64,000 nt of DNA from Bog-532 sp963830385. GTDB taxonomy: Bacteria; Actinomycetota; Actinomycetes; Streptosporangiales; Streptosporangiaceae. The position numbers and the translations under genes are program-made. The notes under the pieces are model-generated. The model had not been told where the DNA came from, did not search any database, and saw only the letters and a program-made list of their open reading frames with translations. Below are positions 37,065 to 44,978 of this stretch, in pieces. Location of the stretch: contig CAWHMD010000010.1 of assembly GCA_963830385.1 (NCBI GenBank), forward strand, positions 227,893 through 291,892, given 5' to 3'. The number at the start of each line of letters is the position of its first letter. The first letter of the stretch is position 1.

Positions 37065-38597
37065 ATGGCGAGGTCGCGTGTGGAGCTGTTCGAGCAGATC
37101 AGGCGGGACTGGCGAGCCGGAGGATCATCGATCCGGGAGCTTGCGGACAGGCATCATGTGCACCGGCGGACTGTGCGCCAGGCCCTGGCCAGCGCGGTCC
37201 CGCCGCCGCGGAAGACGTACCCGCAGCGGCCAGGCCAGCGATCGGCCCGTATGCGGCGGTGATCGATGAGTGGCTGCTGGCGGACCGGGATGTGCCGCCT
37301 AAGCAGCGGCATACGGCCCGGCGGGTCTGGCAGCGGCTGGTCGCTGAGCACGGCGCGGCCGTGGCCGAGGTGACGGTGTCCCGCTATGTCGCCCGGCGCC
37401 GGGCCGAGCTGGGCCTGGACAAGGTGCAGGTCATGGTGCCGCAGGCCCACTTGCCGGGCGCGGAGGCTGAGGTGGACTTCGGGGAGTTCCACGCCGTAGT
37501 CGCCGGGGTGCTGGCAAGCTGTGGATGTTCGTGATGCGGCTGTCGTGCTCCGGCCGGGCCTTTCACGTCGCGTTCGCCACCCAGGCGCAGGAAGCGTTCC
37601 TGGAGGGCCACGTCCTGGCGCTGGAGTACTTCGGCGCGGTGCCGGGCCCCGGATCCGTTACGACAACCTCAAGCCCGCCGTGGTCCGGGTCCTGCGCGGC
37701 CGGGACCGGGCTGAGTCTGAGCGGTTCATCGCGCTGCGCTCCCACTACGGGTTCGACTCGTTATTCTGCACCCCGGGCAGGGAAGGCGCACATGAGAAGG
37801 GCGGGGTGGAAGGCGAGATCGGCCGATTCCGCCGCCACCTGGTTCCCGTCCCCGCTGTCGCGTCCCTGGCCGCACTGAATCAGCTGATCGCCGCGGGTGA
37901 CCTGACCGATGACGGGCGGGTGATCACCGGCCGGCCGGTCACGATCGCCGCGGCGTTCGCCGAAGAGCAGCCCGCCATGCTGCCGCTGCCCGATGAGCCG
38001 TTCGACCCCGCGCGGCCGCTGCTGGCCCGGGTCGATAGCCGGGCCCGGGTCTGCGTGCGGCAAAACTGCTACTCCGTCTCGGCCCGCTATGCCGGCCGGC
38101 GGCTGCCGGTGCGCCTGTCGGCTACCGCCGTCGAGGTCCTGGACGGGCCGCGGACCGTGGCCCGGCACGAGCGCGCGGCCGGCAAGTACGCCGAGATCCT
38201 GGCCCTGGACCACTACGTGGAAGTCCTGCGCCGCAAGCCCGGCGCGCTGCCCGGGGGCGACCGCGCCGGCCCAGCCGGGCAGCCGGGACCTTCACCGCCG
38301 CCCATCAGCGGTACTGGGACGCGGCCCGCCGCAAGCACGGCGACGCGGCCGAGACCCGGGCGCTGATCGAGGTGCTGCTCGCGCACCGCACCCTGCCCGC
38401 CGCGGCCCTGGCCGCGGCGATGACCGCGGCCGTCAGCTCCGGCGTCCTGGACCCGCAGGTGATCGTGATCGAGGCCCGCCGCCAGGCCAGCGGGCAGGCC
38501 GCGCCGGTGATCCCGATCGGCGCACTGGCCCGCTACGACCGCCCGGCCCCGGCCCTGGACGCCTACCGACCAGCTGCTGACCGGGAGCAGCGCATGA
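37065..38597 (+). pseudogene. istA: IS21 transposase IstA, multiple frameshifts
   Basis: Pieces in successive frames rebuild one IstA: SRVELFEQIRRDWRAGGSSI with HHVHRRTVRQALASAVPPPR (HTH), then WLLADRDVPPKQRHTARRVW, VMVPQAHLPGAEAEVDFGE (first catalytic Asp), LFVMRLSCSGRAFHVAFATQ, RYDNLKPAVVRVLRGRDRAE (second Asp), EGAHEKGGVEGEIGRFRRHL (Glu) and the C-terminal domain. At least four or five shifts separate them. The reconstructed end (DQLLTGSSA, TGA) overlaps the istB start by ATGA, the normal IS21 arrangement. Confidence 0.8.
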
Positions 38598-39373
38598 ACG
38601 CCGTCAGCGACACCGCTGCCCAGGCCGCGATCGGCGCCGCGGCCCGCGAGCTGCGCCTGCCCACGGTCCGGGCCGAGGCCGCCCGGCTGGCCGAGATCGC
38701 CGCCCGGGAACGCCACACCCACCTGGCTTATCTCGCCGAAGTCCTCCCTGCTGAGCTTGACGACCGCTCCGGCCGCCGCCGCGCCCGCCGCATCGCCGAC
38801 GCCCGCTTCCCGCGCATCAAGCGGCTGGCCGACTTCAGCACCAGCGCCGTCCCGGCCATCACCCCCGCCCTGCTGGCCCGCCTGGCAGCCGGCAGCTACC
38901 TGGACAACGGCGAGTCGGTCGTGCTGCTCGGCGACTCAGGCACCGGTAAGACCCATCTGCTGATCGGCCTGGGCCTGGCTGCCTGCGAGCAGGGCCGCCG
39001 GGTCCGCTACGTCACCACCGCCGCCCTCGTCAACGAGCTCGTCGAGGCCGCCGATGACCGCGTCCTTTCCCGCGTGGTCGGCCGCTACGGCCGGCTCGAC
39101 CTGCTCTGCCTCGACGAACTGGGCTACGTCCAGGTCGACCCGAAAGGCGCCGAACTGCTCTTCCAGGTCATCACCGAGCGGGAAGAACGAGCCTCGATCG
39201 CGATCGGGACCAACCTCCCGTTCAGCGAATGGGGCACCATTTTCCCCGACCCCCGCCTGGTCGCCGCGATCGTCGACCGGGTCGCCTTCAACGCTCACAT
39301 CCTCGAGACCGGCACCCAGTCCTACCGGCTCCGCACCACCAAGACCACCAGCCGCGGCAAAAACTCCACCTGA
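38594..39373 (+). CDS. istB: IS21 ATP-binding helper protein IstB
   Basis: 259 residues, intact. LPTVRAEAARLAEIAARERH forms the N-terminal helical part, RRIADARFPRIKRLADFS precedes the AAA+ core with Walker A GDSGTGKTHL (about residues 115-124) and Walker B LDLLCLDELGYV, then ERASIAIGTNLPFSEWGTIF and DRVAFNAHILETGTQSYRLR. IstB is the DnaA/DnaC-like ATPase that guides IstA to its target. With IstA dead it has no obvious role here, though it could serve related elements elsewhere. Confidence 0.9.
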   Translation: MNAVSDTAAQAAIGAAARELRLPTVRAEAARLAEIAARERHTHLAYLAEVLPAELDDRSGRRRARRIADARFPRIKRLADFSTSAVPAITPALLARLAAGSYLDNGESVVLLGDSGTGKTHLLIGLGLAACEQGRRVRYVTTAALVNELVEAADDRVLSRVVGRYGRLDLLCLDELGYVQVDPKGAELLFQVITEREERASIAIGTNLPFSEWGTIFPDPRLVAAIVDRVAFNAHILETGTQSYRLRTTKTTSRGKNST

Positions 39374-39673
39374 CAATGACCTGCGGGGCCGAAACTCGCG
39401 CCGGCCGGTGGGGTCAAAACACTTGACGACACTCAGCTGGCCGCAGAGGAGGCCCGGGCCAGGTCGGTGAAGGTGCCTGTGATGGGTGCCGGTCGCTGCT
39501 CTGCGTCGGTGCTGTCTTCGGGCCTGACCGGCGGCTCCTGTGCCGCGCCAGGACTCCGAGCCCGGGAAGGCTGACGTCGGCGATGCAGAGCCGGACGGCC
39601 GGGTGCGGCCAGCCGCCTGGCACCGAGCGTGCGGCTTGCTAATACTGCAACGGCACTTGAGCGAGTCCACAAG

Positions 39674-39742
39674 TCACGGCCCGGCGGCCGCTGCCTGGAG
39701 GCCGTCGAGGATCAGGCCGGGGCTGGTTTCGAACTTGGCGCT
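39674..39742 (-). pseudogene. C-terminal scrap of a TetR-type regulator
   Basis: The minus strand reads AKFETSPGLILDGLQAAAAG then stops; (K/R)FE(F)GLxxILDGL is the common ending of many actinobacterial TetR proteins (compare DRFDFTLGLMIDGL in the TetR gene at 17554). Nothing upstream of this belongs to a TetR protein, so only the last about 20 codons remain, just inside the left end of the outer transposon-like unit. Confidence 0.35.
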
Positions 39743-39771
39743 GGGTACCTGGCAGGTGACATGGCAGTTCC

Positions 39772-40137
39772 TTAGCCGAGCTTGAGCGGCACGTCCGCGT
39801 AAGGGTCGAGCGCGTAGGCGAGGGAGACACGGTGGTAGCCGTCCGCGATATCCCCCTCCGCTACGAGAACCGGGGACAGCTTCTCTCCAGCCAGCACCTT
39901 CTGCAGGTCCCTCAGCACCCCAGGGTCCGACAGCGGCAGCGGGTCGCGCCGGGTGGCCCGCAGGATGTCGTTCGCGCGACGCTGGATGACCGGGAGCTTC
40001 TGCAGTTTCTCCGACACCTCCTGTGCCCGGCTCTCCCCGAAGCGGATACTGAGGTAGCTGGAGGCAGCGGCATAGTCGTGGCTGGCCACGTCCTTCTTCC
40101 ACCGCAAATACTGGACGGTTTCTCCGGCAGTGGTCAT
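39772..40137 (-). CDS. ParB-like N-terminal-type small protein
   Basis: 121 residues from ATG 40137. Motifs: LRWKKDVASHDYAAASSYLS, KLPVIQRRANDILRATRRDP, GEKLSPVLVAEGDIADGYHR, VSLAYALDPYADVPLKL. The segment ILRATRR plus (I)ADGYHRV resembles the ParB/sulfiredoxin-like fold, and I recall stand-alone proteins of this length in actinomycetes annotated as hypothetical or ParB-like. It is not a chromosome-partition ParB (no HTH). It may be cargo of the surrounding transposon-like unit. Role unknown. Confidence 0.6.
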   Translation of the reverse strand: MTTAGETVQYLRWKKDVASHDYAAASSYLSIRFGESRAQEVSEKLQKLPVIQRRANDILRATRRDPLPLSDPGVLRDLQKVLAGEKLSPVLVAEGDIADGYHRVSLAYALDPYADVPLKLG

Positions 40138-40290
40138 TTGTGTGCTTCCCTCCTCCCATCCCGGGCCGCCGGACTCCCGGTTGGCGTGCCTGCCCTGATC
40201 TTGTGCAAGCATGAGCCTGCCGGCAGGCAGCACATCACGGCCCCGCGAATGACGTTCTATACCAAGGTCGTCTTGTTCATCTACGCTTAG

Positions 40291-41656
40291 TACTCCAGCA
40301 GCACTTCGTTGTATTAGGCCTGTCTTCGCTGGTAGTGGCTGGTTCGGGCGCGGTGCTGGTGGCGCCGGCGCCAGCGGGACCAGGCGAAGATGGCAGCGCG
40401 GCTGGGGACGGTGGCGGTCACGTGTGCCAGGAGACGGCGGACCTCGCCGAGCGTGATCGGGATGAGGCCGCTGCCAGGGCTTTTGGGGTGGTCGCCGCGG
40501 TGACGGCCAGGTAGGCGTGGGCGAGCATGGCCAAGGTGATGTGCCGGTACCAGGCGTCGTAGCGGCGGACCTGGTACTGGTCCAGGCCGGTTTCGGTCTT
40601 GGCGGTCTGGAAGCATTCCTCGATGGCCCAGCGGGATCCGGCGACCCGGATCAGCTCCTCATCGGTAGTGGCGGCGGGGGCGCAGCACAGGTAGTAGGCC
40701 AGCTCGAGCTCGCCTTTGGCGTTGGCTGTCAGGGCGCGGCGCACCAGCAGCCACCGGGACCAGCCGGCCGGGGTGGTGTCCTCATGGCAGGGCAGCGAGG
40801 CGGCCGCCCAGTCGAACAGGCGGGGGCCCTTGGCGCCGGAGCCGCAGGTGCGGCGCTTCCACGCCTCCTGCGGGGCGTGCGCGGCGAGCACGTCAGCGCG
40901 GGAGGTGCCGGTGCTGCCGGGAATGACCTGGTTGCAGGGTACGGCGACGACGTAGCCGATCCGGCGGCCTTCCAGCCAGGACCGGAACTTATAGTCCTGG
41001 CCGTACGCCTCATCGGCGGTCACCCACGCGGCCGGCACGCCGGCCTCGATCGCCCGGCCCAGCATCGCGCGGGCAAGCTCGGGCTTGGTCGCGAACTCCA
41101 CCTCATCGGGGACCGCCGCCTCGCGGCAGCGGTTCCGGTCCGCGGTCCATGATTTCGGCACGTAAAGTTCCCGGTCGATCAGCGCACGCCCCTTGCCGGT
41201 GGCATAGGCACAGAACACGCCCAGCTGGCAGTTCTCCACCCGCCCGGCCGTGCCGGAGTACTGCCGCTGCACCCCCGCCGACCGGGTGCCCTTCTTGATG
41301 AACCCGGTCTCGTCCACGATCAGCACGCCATCAGCGGACCCGAGGTGGCTGCTCACGTAGGCGCGGACATCATCGCGCAGGCCGTCACAGTCCCAGGCCG
41401 CCGCGTTCAGCAGCCGCTGCATCCCATCCGGCGTGCCATCCCCGGCCGCCTCCGCCAGCGTCCATCCGTTCTTGGCCGCCAGCGGAGCCAGCAAACCCCG
41501 CACATACGCCCGCGCCCGCCGCCGCGGCTCGACCCGGAAGAACCGCCCAGCCACTAACGCGAACAGGTCATCGAGCCCCGCGATCCATGCAGCAAGATCT
41601 TCATCAGTCATGGCACAACAATGCCACAGCAGTCATCACGAAGTGCTGCTGGAGTA
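40291..41656 (-). mobile_element. IS701-family element A (1366 bp) with TTAG target duplication
   Basis: Perfect 19-base terminal inverted repeats: TACTCCAGCAGCACTTCGT at 40291-40309 and its inverse at 41638-41656. TTAG flanks both sides (40287-40290 and 41657-41660), the YTAR duplication typical of IS701. One leftward transposase gene. Intact ends and duplication show a recent insertion. Confidence 0.9.
40418..41611 (-). CDS. IS701-family transposase A (possible -1 frameshift extension to 40314)
   Basis: 397 residues in the initial frame. DDE motifs: GVLIVDETGFIKKGTRSAGV (first Asp), WVTADEAYGQDYKFRSWLEG (second Asp), SRWAIEECFQTAKTETGLDQ (Glu), HITLAMLAHAYLAV. After codon about 376 the expected C-terminus (SGLIPITLGEVRRLLAHV, WSRWRRRHQHRARTSHYQRR) is in the -1 frame, ending at 40314. 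The switch point is C CCA AAA (40481-40487, minus strand), a canonical X XXY YYZ slippery heptamer. Either programmed frameshifting makes a full 433-residue transposase or the gene is mutated. Confidence 0.85.
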   Translation of the reverse strand: MTDEDLAAWIAGLDDLFALVAGRFFRVEPRRRARAYVRGLLAPLAAKNGWTLAEAAGDGTPDGMQRLLNAAAWDCDGLRDDVRAYVSSHLGSADGVLIVDETGFIKKGTRSAGVQRQYSGTAGRVENCQLGVFCAYATGKGRALIDRELYVPKSWTADRNRCREAAVPDEVEFATKPELARAMLGRAIEAGVPAAWVTADEAYGQDYKFRSWLEGRRIGYVVAVPCNQVIPGSTGTSRADVLAAHAPQEAWKRRTCGSGAKGPRLFDWAAASLPCHEDTTPAGWSRWLLVRRALTANAKGELELAYYLCCAPAATTDEELIRVAGSRWAIEECFQTAKTETGLDQYQVRRYDAWYRHITLAMLAHAYLAVTAATTPKALAAASSRSRSARSAVSWHT

Positions 41657-41660
41657 TTAG

Positions 41661-43011
41661 TACTGCAACGGCAGTTATGTGAGGATGTAGCCTCGCCGGC
41701 GGTAGTGGCAGACGCGGGCCTGGTGCTGGCGTTTTCGGCGCCATCGGGACCAGGACCAGGCCTGTTCGGGAGCCGGTGGCTGCTGCTGGGTGATCTTGAT
41801 GAGCAGGCGGCGGATTTCCGCTAGCGTGTAGCCGATCATGCCCGGGTCGCTGGTGCCGGTGCCCCTTTTGCCGCCCGGGCCCGGCTGGCGGCCAGCCAGG
41901 CCAGGGCCAGCATCGACAGCGTGATGTGGGCATACCAGGCCCGCCAGGTGCGCACCTGGTAGTGGTCCAGGCCCGTCTCGTTCTTGGCTTGCTGGAAGCA
42001 TTCTTCGATGTGCCAGCGGCTGCCCGCGACCGCGGCCAGGGTCGCGGTGCTGGCACGGGCCGGCCCGTAGCAGGCGTAATAGGAGATCTCGCCCGGATCG
42101 CGCAGGGAACGGCGGGCCAGCAGCCAGTGCCCCCGGCCCGGTGCCCACGGGCGGCGGACCGGGATCCGGGCCCAGTGGTACTCGCGCGGGCCGTGCGCCC
42201 CGGCGCCCGCGGAGATCCGCTGCCAGCACCGCGGTGACAGGGCGGCGATCAGCGCATCGGCCCGCTGCTGGCCGGTCTCGGTGGTGACCGTGTCGCTGCA
42301 CCGGATGGCCATCACGTAGAAGATGCCTTGTTCTTGCAGCCAGGCCTGCAGCCACTTGGCCTGCCCGTAGACCTCATCGCCGGTGAACCAGGCGAACGGC
42401 ACCCTCGCCTCGATCGTCCGGGCGATCATCGCCCGGGCTTGCTGCGGCTTGGTGGCGAACTCCACATCCTGCGGGATGCCAGCCGCCCGGCACCGGCCTG
42501 GATCATCGGTCCACGACTGGGGCAGGTAGAGCTCCCGGTCGATCAGCGCGTGCCCATGCTGGGAGGCATAAGCCAAGAACACGCCGATCTGGCAGTTCTC
42601 GGTCCGCCCGGCCGTGCCGGAGTACTGCCGCTGCACCCCGGCCGACCGGGTGCCTTTCTTGATGAACCCGGTCTCATCGGCGATCAGCACCCCGCCGGGA
42701 TCACCGAGATGCTCACTGACATAAATTCGCACGTCATCACGGACCCCATCGACATCCCAGTCCGCCCAGCGCAGCAGCCGCTGCATCCCATCGGGCGACA
42801 CTTCCCCGGCCTGCTCGGCCAGCGTCCACCCGTTCTTGCGCTCCAGGCCCGCGGTCAGCCCCGCCACATACGACCGCACCCGGCCCCGCGGCTCAGCCCG
42901 GCTAAACCGGACCGCGACCCGCCCCAGCAACGCATCCAGCTCATCAGCTGCCAGCTCCACCACCACGCACAGCATCCTGCCCCACAAGCGACAACTGCCC
43001 CCGTTGCAGTA
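41661..43011 (-). mobile_element. IS701-family element B (1351 bp), abutting element A
   Basis: Ends TACTGCAACGG (41661-41671) and CCGTTGCAGTA (43001-43011), continuing imperfectly with CAGTT. It begins immediately after the right TTAG duplication of element A. The left flank is TTAG but the right flank is CTGA, so no matching target duplication is seen. Its ends resemble, but are not identical to, those of the outer 39643-43925 unit. Confidence 0.75.
41836..42987 (-). CDS. IS701-family transposase B (possible -1 frameshift extension to 41675)
   Basis: 383 residues in the initial frame; same architecture as transposase A but clearly diverged: GVLIADETGFIKKGTRSAGV, FAWFTGDEVYGQAKWLQAWL, SRWHIEECFQQAKNETGLDH, HITLSMLALAWLAA. 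The C-terminal segment (GTSDPGMIGYTLAEIRRLLI, WSRWRRKRQHQARVCHYRRR) is in the -1 frame and ends at 41675. The switch occurs at GCA AAA GGG (41863-41871), where AAA can slip onto AAA. The homologous location of the shift in both copies is notable. Start codon choice is uncertain. Confidence 0.85.
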   Translation of the reverse strand: MWGRMLCVVVELAADELDALLGRVAVRFSRAEPRGRVRSYVAGLTAGLERKNGWTLAEQAGEVSPDGMQRLLRWADWDVDGVRDDVRIYVSEHLGDPGGVLIADETGFIKKGTRSAGVQRQYSGTAGRTENCQIGVFLAYASQHGHALIDRELYLPQSWTDDPGRCRAAGIPQDVEFATKPQQARAMIARTIEARVPFAWFTGDEVYGQAKWLQAWLQEQGIFYVMAIRCSDTVTTETGQQRADALIAALSPRCWQRISAGAGAHGPREYHWARIPVRRPWAPGRGHWLLARRSLRDPGEISYYACYGPARASTATLAAVAGSRWHIEECFQQAKNETGLDHYQVRTWRAWYAHITLSMLALAWLAASRARAAKGAPAPATRA

Positions 43012-43074
43012 CTGAGCGGCCGGAAGACGGCCGTGCTCGTGAGCGCCGATGCCGCGACCCCGATCTGTATGGCG

Positions 43075-43665
43075 TTACCGGCGGGGAGTCAGACGGAAGT
43101 GGTAGGTGAGGTAGAAGCAGTGGCTGCACGCGACCCCGTCGACAACGGTGACCGGGGCGTAGGTCGCGGCGTCAACGGTGGCGTTCCAGCCAGGGAAGCC
43201 GGGCAGTCCCTCGTTGCTCCCCCGTGCCGACACGAAGAGGACCTTCCGGCTGGCGACCGTGATCGGACCGCTGACTGTCAGCGGGAAGCCGTGTGCCGGG
43301 TCGAAAAAATACCTCGCGCAGGAGGCGAGGGAGGCGCACGCGACCGGATCCGCGGCTTCCGGGGAAAATCGCGGGCTGGTGGTCTTCCCGCCGGGCGTGA
43401 TCGTCTCGGTCCAGTGGCCGAAGGGCGGAGCGGCGTCCCCCGCCGACGTCGAGTCCACCATGACCGTGACGCTGGCGGCGGACCGGAAAGCGGCCTCGGC
43501 GCGGGCCAGCGCCTCCTGGCCCGATGGAGCTACCGCAGAGGCACTGGCTGATGATGGTGTTGAAGGACTGGTTGGTGGTGCTGCTGCATATCTGTGCGAT
43601 TGGGCGCGGTGCGTGGCGCATGCGGCCACCATCAGCAGCACACAGGCAACCGATGCGCATGACAT
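43075..43665 (-). CDS. putative lipoprotein, LppX/LolA-like size, unknown function
   Basis: 196 residues. The N-terminus MSCASVACVLLMVAACATHR is a signal peptide ending in a lipobox-like VAAC, followed by a Ser/Pro/Thr/Ala-rich linker typical of exported actinobacterial lipoproteins. The mature domain reads ALARAEAAFRSAASVTVMVD, WTETITPGGKTTSPRF, SCARYFFDPAHGFPLTV, VDAATYAPVTVVDGVACSHC, YLTYHFRLTPRR. Probably membrane-anchored on the outer face. It lies inside the outer transposon-like unit and so may be cargo. No specific family recognised. Confidence 0.55.
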   Translation of the reverse strand: MSCASVACVLLMVAACATHRAQSHRYAAAPPTSPSTPSSASASAVAPSGQEALARAEAAFRSAASVTVMVDSTSAGDAAPPFGHWTETITPGGKTTSPRFSPEAADPVACASLASCARYFFDPAHGFPLTVSGPITVASRKVLFVSARGSNEGLPGFPGWNATVDAATYAPVTVVDGVACSHCFYLTYHFRLTPRR

Positions 43666-43689
43666 GGTTCTGCGGATGAGACCGAGGTT

Positions 43690-43908
43690 AGCCGGAATTG
43701 GTACTGGAAGGTACCTATGGCGGTGGGTGTGGTCGCGGCTGGTAGTGACAGCGGCGGGCTTGCAGCGGGCGCCGGTGCGGCACCGTCCGCCCCGGACCGC
43801 GCTCCAGCCGCGAATGCAGTCCACCCAGCCCGGCAGCCCTGGCCGCGACATCGGAGCCCATGAACACGGCAGTCTCCCGGTCATCCGGATGTAACCCCAT
43901 CCGGCAGC
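43690..43908 (-). pseudogene. scrap of another IS701-type transposase C-terminus
   Basis: In the minus frame ending at 43715 the tail reads VPHRRPLQARRCHYQPRPHP, aligning with the terminal RxRHQxRARxxHYxRR motif of transposases A and B; just left of it is TACTGGAAGG, placed like an IS701 left end. The catalytic part is missing. It directly abuts the right inverted repeat of the outer unit. Confidence 0.35.
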
Positions 43909-43932
43909 CAAGTGCCGTTGCAGTACTAAGGG

Positions 43933-44241
43933 TCAGGCCTCCCGGCCGGCTCCGGCATCCGCAGCGCCGGCTCCGTCGCCGGCCTGGGTTAGCATCCGGC
44001 GCAGGTTGACAACTGCCTGGGTGCCGATGTCCTTGTGGGGGGGCGGGTCGAAGTATTCGGTCTCGGACCCGATGGTCACCGCAACTTTGCCGCCGTGCTG
44101 CTCTTCGGCTGAGCCGACCGCCTCCAGCAGCGACAGCACGGCACGCCATTCGATGTTGTGGCCCGCGGGATGCTGGAAGATCTGGCGTAGCGTGTTGCGC
44201 TGATGGTTACTGAGGTGCGCTGGCTGTGCGGGCGATGACAT
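43933..44241 (-). CDS. conserved small actinobacterial protein (HicA-like fold suspected)
   Basis: 102 residues from ATG 44241. LSNHQRNTLRQIFQHPAGHN, IEWRAVLSLLEAVGSAEEQH, GGKVAVTIGSETEYFDPPPH, KDIGTQAVVNLRRMLTQAG. I recognise this as a recurrent actinobacterial hypothetical. The opening (IFQHPAGHNIEWRAVLSLLE, then a short beta strand pattern) recalls the HicA dsRNA-binding-like fold, but the HicA catalytic histidine context is not clear, so no toxin call is made. Divergent from the intact hsp20 gene. Confidence 0.6.
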   Translation of the reverse strand: MSSPAQPAHLSNHQRNTLRQIFQHPAGHNIEWRAVLSLLEAVGSAEEQHGGKVAVTIGSETEYFDPPPHKDIGTQAVVNLRRMLTQAGDGAGAADAGAGREA

Positions 44242-44329
44242 CCATGCTCCTGTCCGCTCCGCCACCATGGGCGGAGCTGCGGATATTCACTCAGGCGCGC
44301 AAGCATTAAGAGAGGGACCCGAGAACTAC

Positions 44330-44406
44330 CCTGTCCTGTGAGGGGTCCGCGTCGGCGGAGGCTGTACGTGGTTCCCGTGCCGACATTACATAAGGAGGAG
44401 ATAGCG
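44330..44406 (+). promoter_or_regulatory. conserved 5' leader of the intact hsp20 copy
   Basis: CCTGTCCTGTGAGG, GTCGGCGGAGGC and GTACGTGGTTCCCG match, with a few changes, the leader in front of the broken hsp20 at 34796, ending in AAGGAGGAG about 8 bases before the start. This shared leader marks the duplicated unit and probably carries the promoter and translation control. Confidence 0.45.
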
Positions 44407-44901
44407 ATGTCAGTGCTCAGGTTCGAGCCCTTCCGGGACCCTTTCCGGGAGATCGACCGGCTTATCTCCATGGCCGCGAGCGGGACGCGGGCCCCGCTCG
44501 GCATGCCCATGGACGTCTACCGCGCCCAGGACGGCAGCTACCACCTTGAGGCCGACCTGCCCGGCATCGACCCGGACAGCGTCGAGGTGACTCTCGAGCA
44601 CAGCACCTTGACGATCCGGGCCGAACGCGCCCCGCACTACGGCGAGAGCGAGCAGGTGGTCGTCGCTGAGCGGCCCCAGGGGTCGTTCACCCGGCAGCTT
44701 TCCCTGGGCGAGGGCGTGGACTCCGAGCACCTCACCGCCGACTACGCCGACGGTGTCTTGCATGTGACCATCCCTGCCTCACCGAAGGCCCAGGCCCGCC
44801 GGGTCGAGATCACCCATCCGGCCAGCGGCAGCCGCACCATCTCGGGCAGCACCGCCGGACAGGGCGAGGCGCCGGCCGGCGGGACGGGCGGCGGCGGCTG
44901 A
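44407..44901 (+). CDS. Hsp20/alpha-crystallin small heat-shock protein
   Basis: 164 residues, intact. N-terminal region MSVLRFEPFRDPFREIDRLI, then the alpha-crystallin domain: PLGMPMDVYRAQDGSYHLEA, DLPGIDPDSVEVTLEHSTLT, IRAERAPHYGESEQVVVAER, PQGSFTRQLSLGEGVDSEHL, ADGVLHVTIPASPKAQARRV, with the conserved A-x-x-x-G-V-L-x-V strand, and a C-terminal IxI-like VEITH tail. Holdase chaperone that keeps unfolding proteins soluble for ClpB/ClpC/DnaK systems. AAGGAGGAG ribosome site. The frameshifted paralog lies 9.6 kb upstream. Confidence 0.95.
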   Translation: MSVLRFEPFRDPFREIDRLISMAASGTRAPLGMPMDVYRAQDGSYHLEADLPGIDPDSVEVTLEHSTLTIRAERAPHYGESEQVVVAERPQGSFTRQLSLGEGVDSEHLTADYADGVLHVTIPASPKAQARRVEITHPASGSRTISGSTAGQGEAPAGGTGGGG

Positions 44902-44938
44902 ACGTCCCCGTGCCCCACTAGCGGCCGGGCGGCCGCCT

Positions 44939-44978
44939 CCCGCGCCCGCCCGCCGCCCGGGCGGCGGGCGGGCGCGGG
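44939..44978. terminator. perfect 40-base GC palindrome after hsp20
   Basis: The two 20-base halves (first half CCCGCGCCCGCCCGCCGCCC) are exact reverse complements with no spacer, 38 bases after the hsp20 stop. Composed entirely of G and C, it would form an extremely stable hairpin. The position suggests transcription termination without a U-tract, common in very GC-rich actinomycetes. Confidence 0.55.

Larger units (their letters stand above)
36995..39431 (+). mobile_element. IS21-family insertion sequence (2.44 kb)
   Basis: The ends are 25-base imperfect inverted repeats beginning TGTCGTC and ending CCCCACC (36995-37019 and, inverted, 39407-39431), with the central ten bases differing. Size and the overlapping istA/istB order fit IS21. 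No clear target duplication is visible. istA is riddled with frameshifts, so the copy cannot move by itself although istB is intact. Confidence 0.8.
39643..43925. mobile_element. 4.28-kb unit bounded by 17-bp IS701-type inverted repeats with CTAA target duplication
   Basis: Left end TACTGCAACGGCACTTG at 39643-39659 and its exact inverse CAAGTGCCGTTGCAGTA at 43909-43925. The same four bases CTAA flank both sides (39639-39642 and 43926-43929), matching the YTAR target rule of IS701 elements. Inside are a TetR scrap, a ParB-like gene, two IS701-type elements with different ends, a lipoprotein-like gene and a transposase C-terminal scrap. No transposase belongs clearly to the outer ends, so this looks like a non-autonomous cargo transposon later hit by other elements (inference). 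Confidence 0.65.

Noticed and set aside
39772..40137. Chromosome or plasmid partition ParB with parS sites
   Set aside because: Only a small ParB-like domain; no HTH, no ParA gene and no parS-like repeats nearby.
43933..44241. HicA toxin of a HicAB pair
   Set aside because: No HicB-like antitoxin adjoins it and the conserved HicA catalytic histidine context is not clear.
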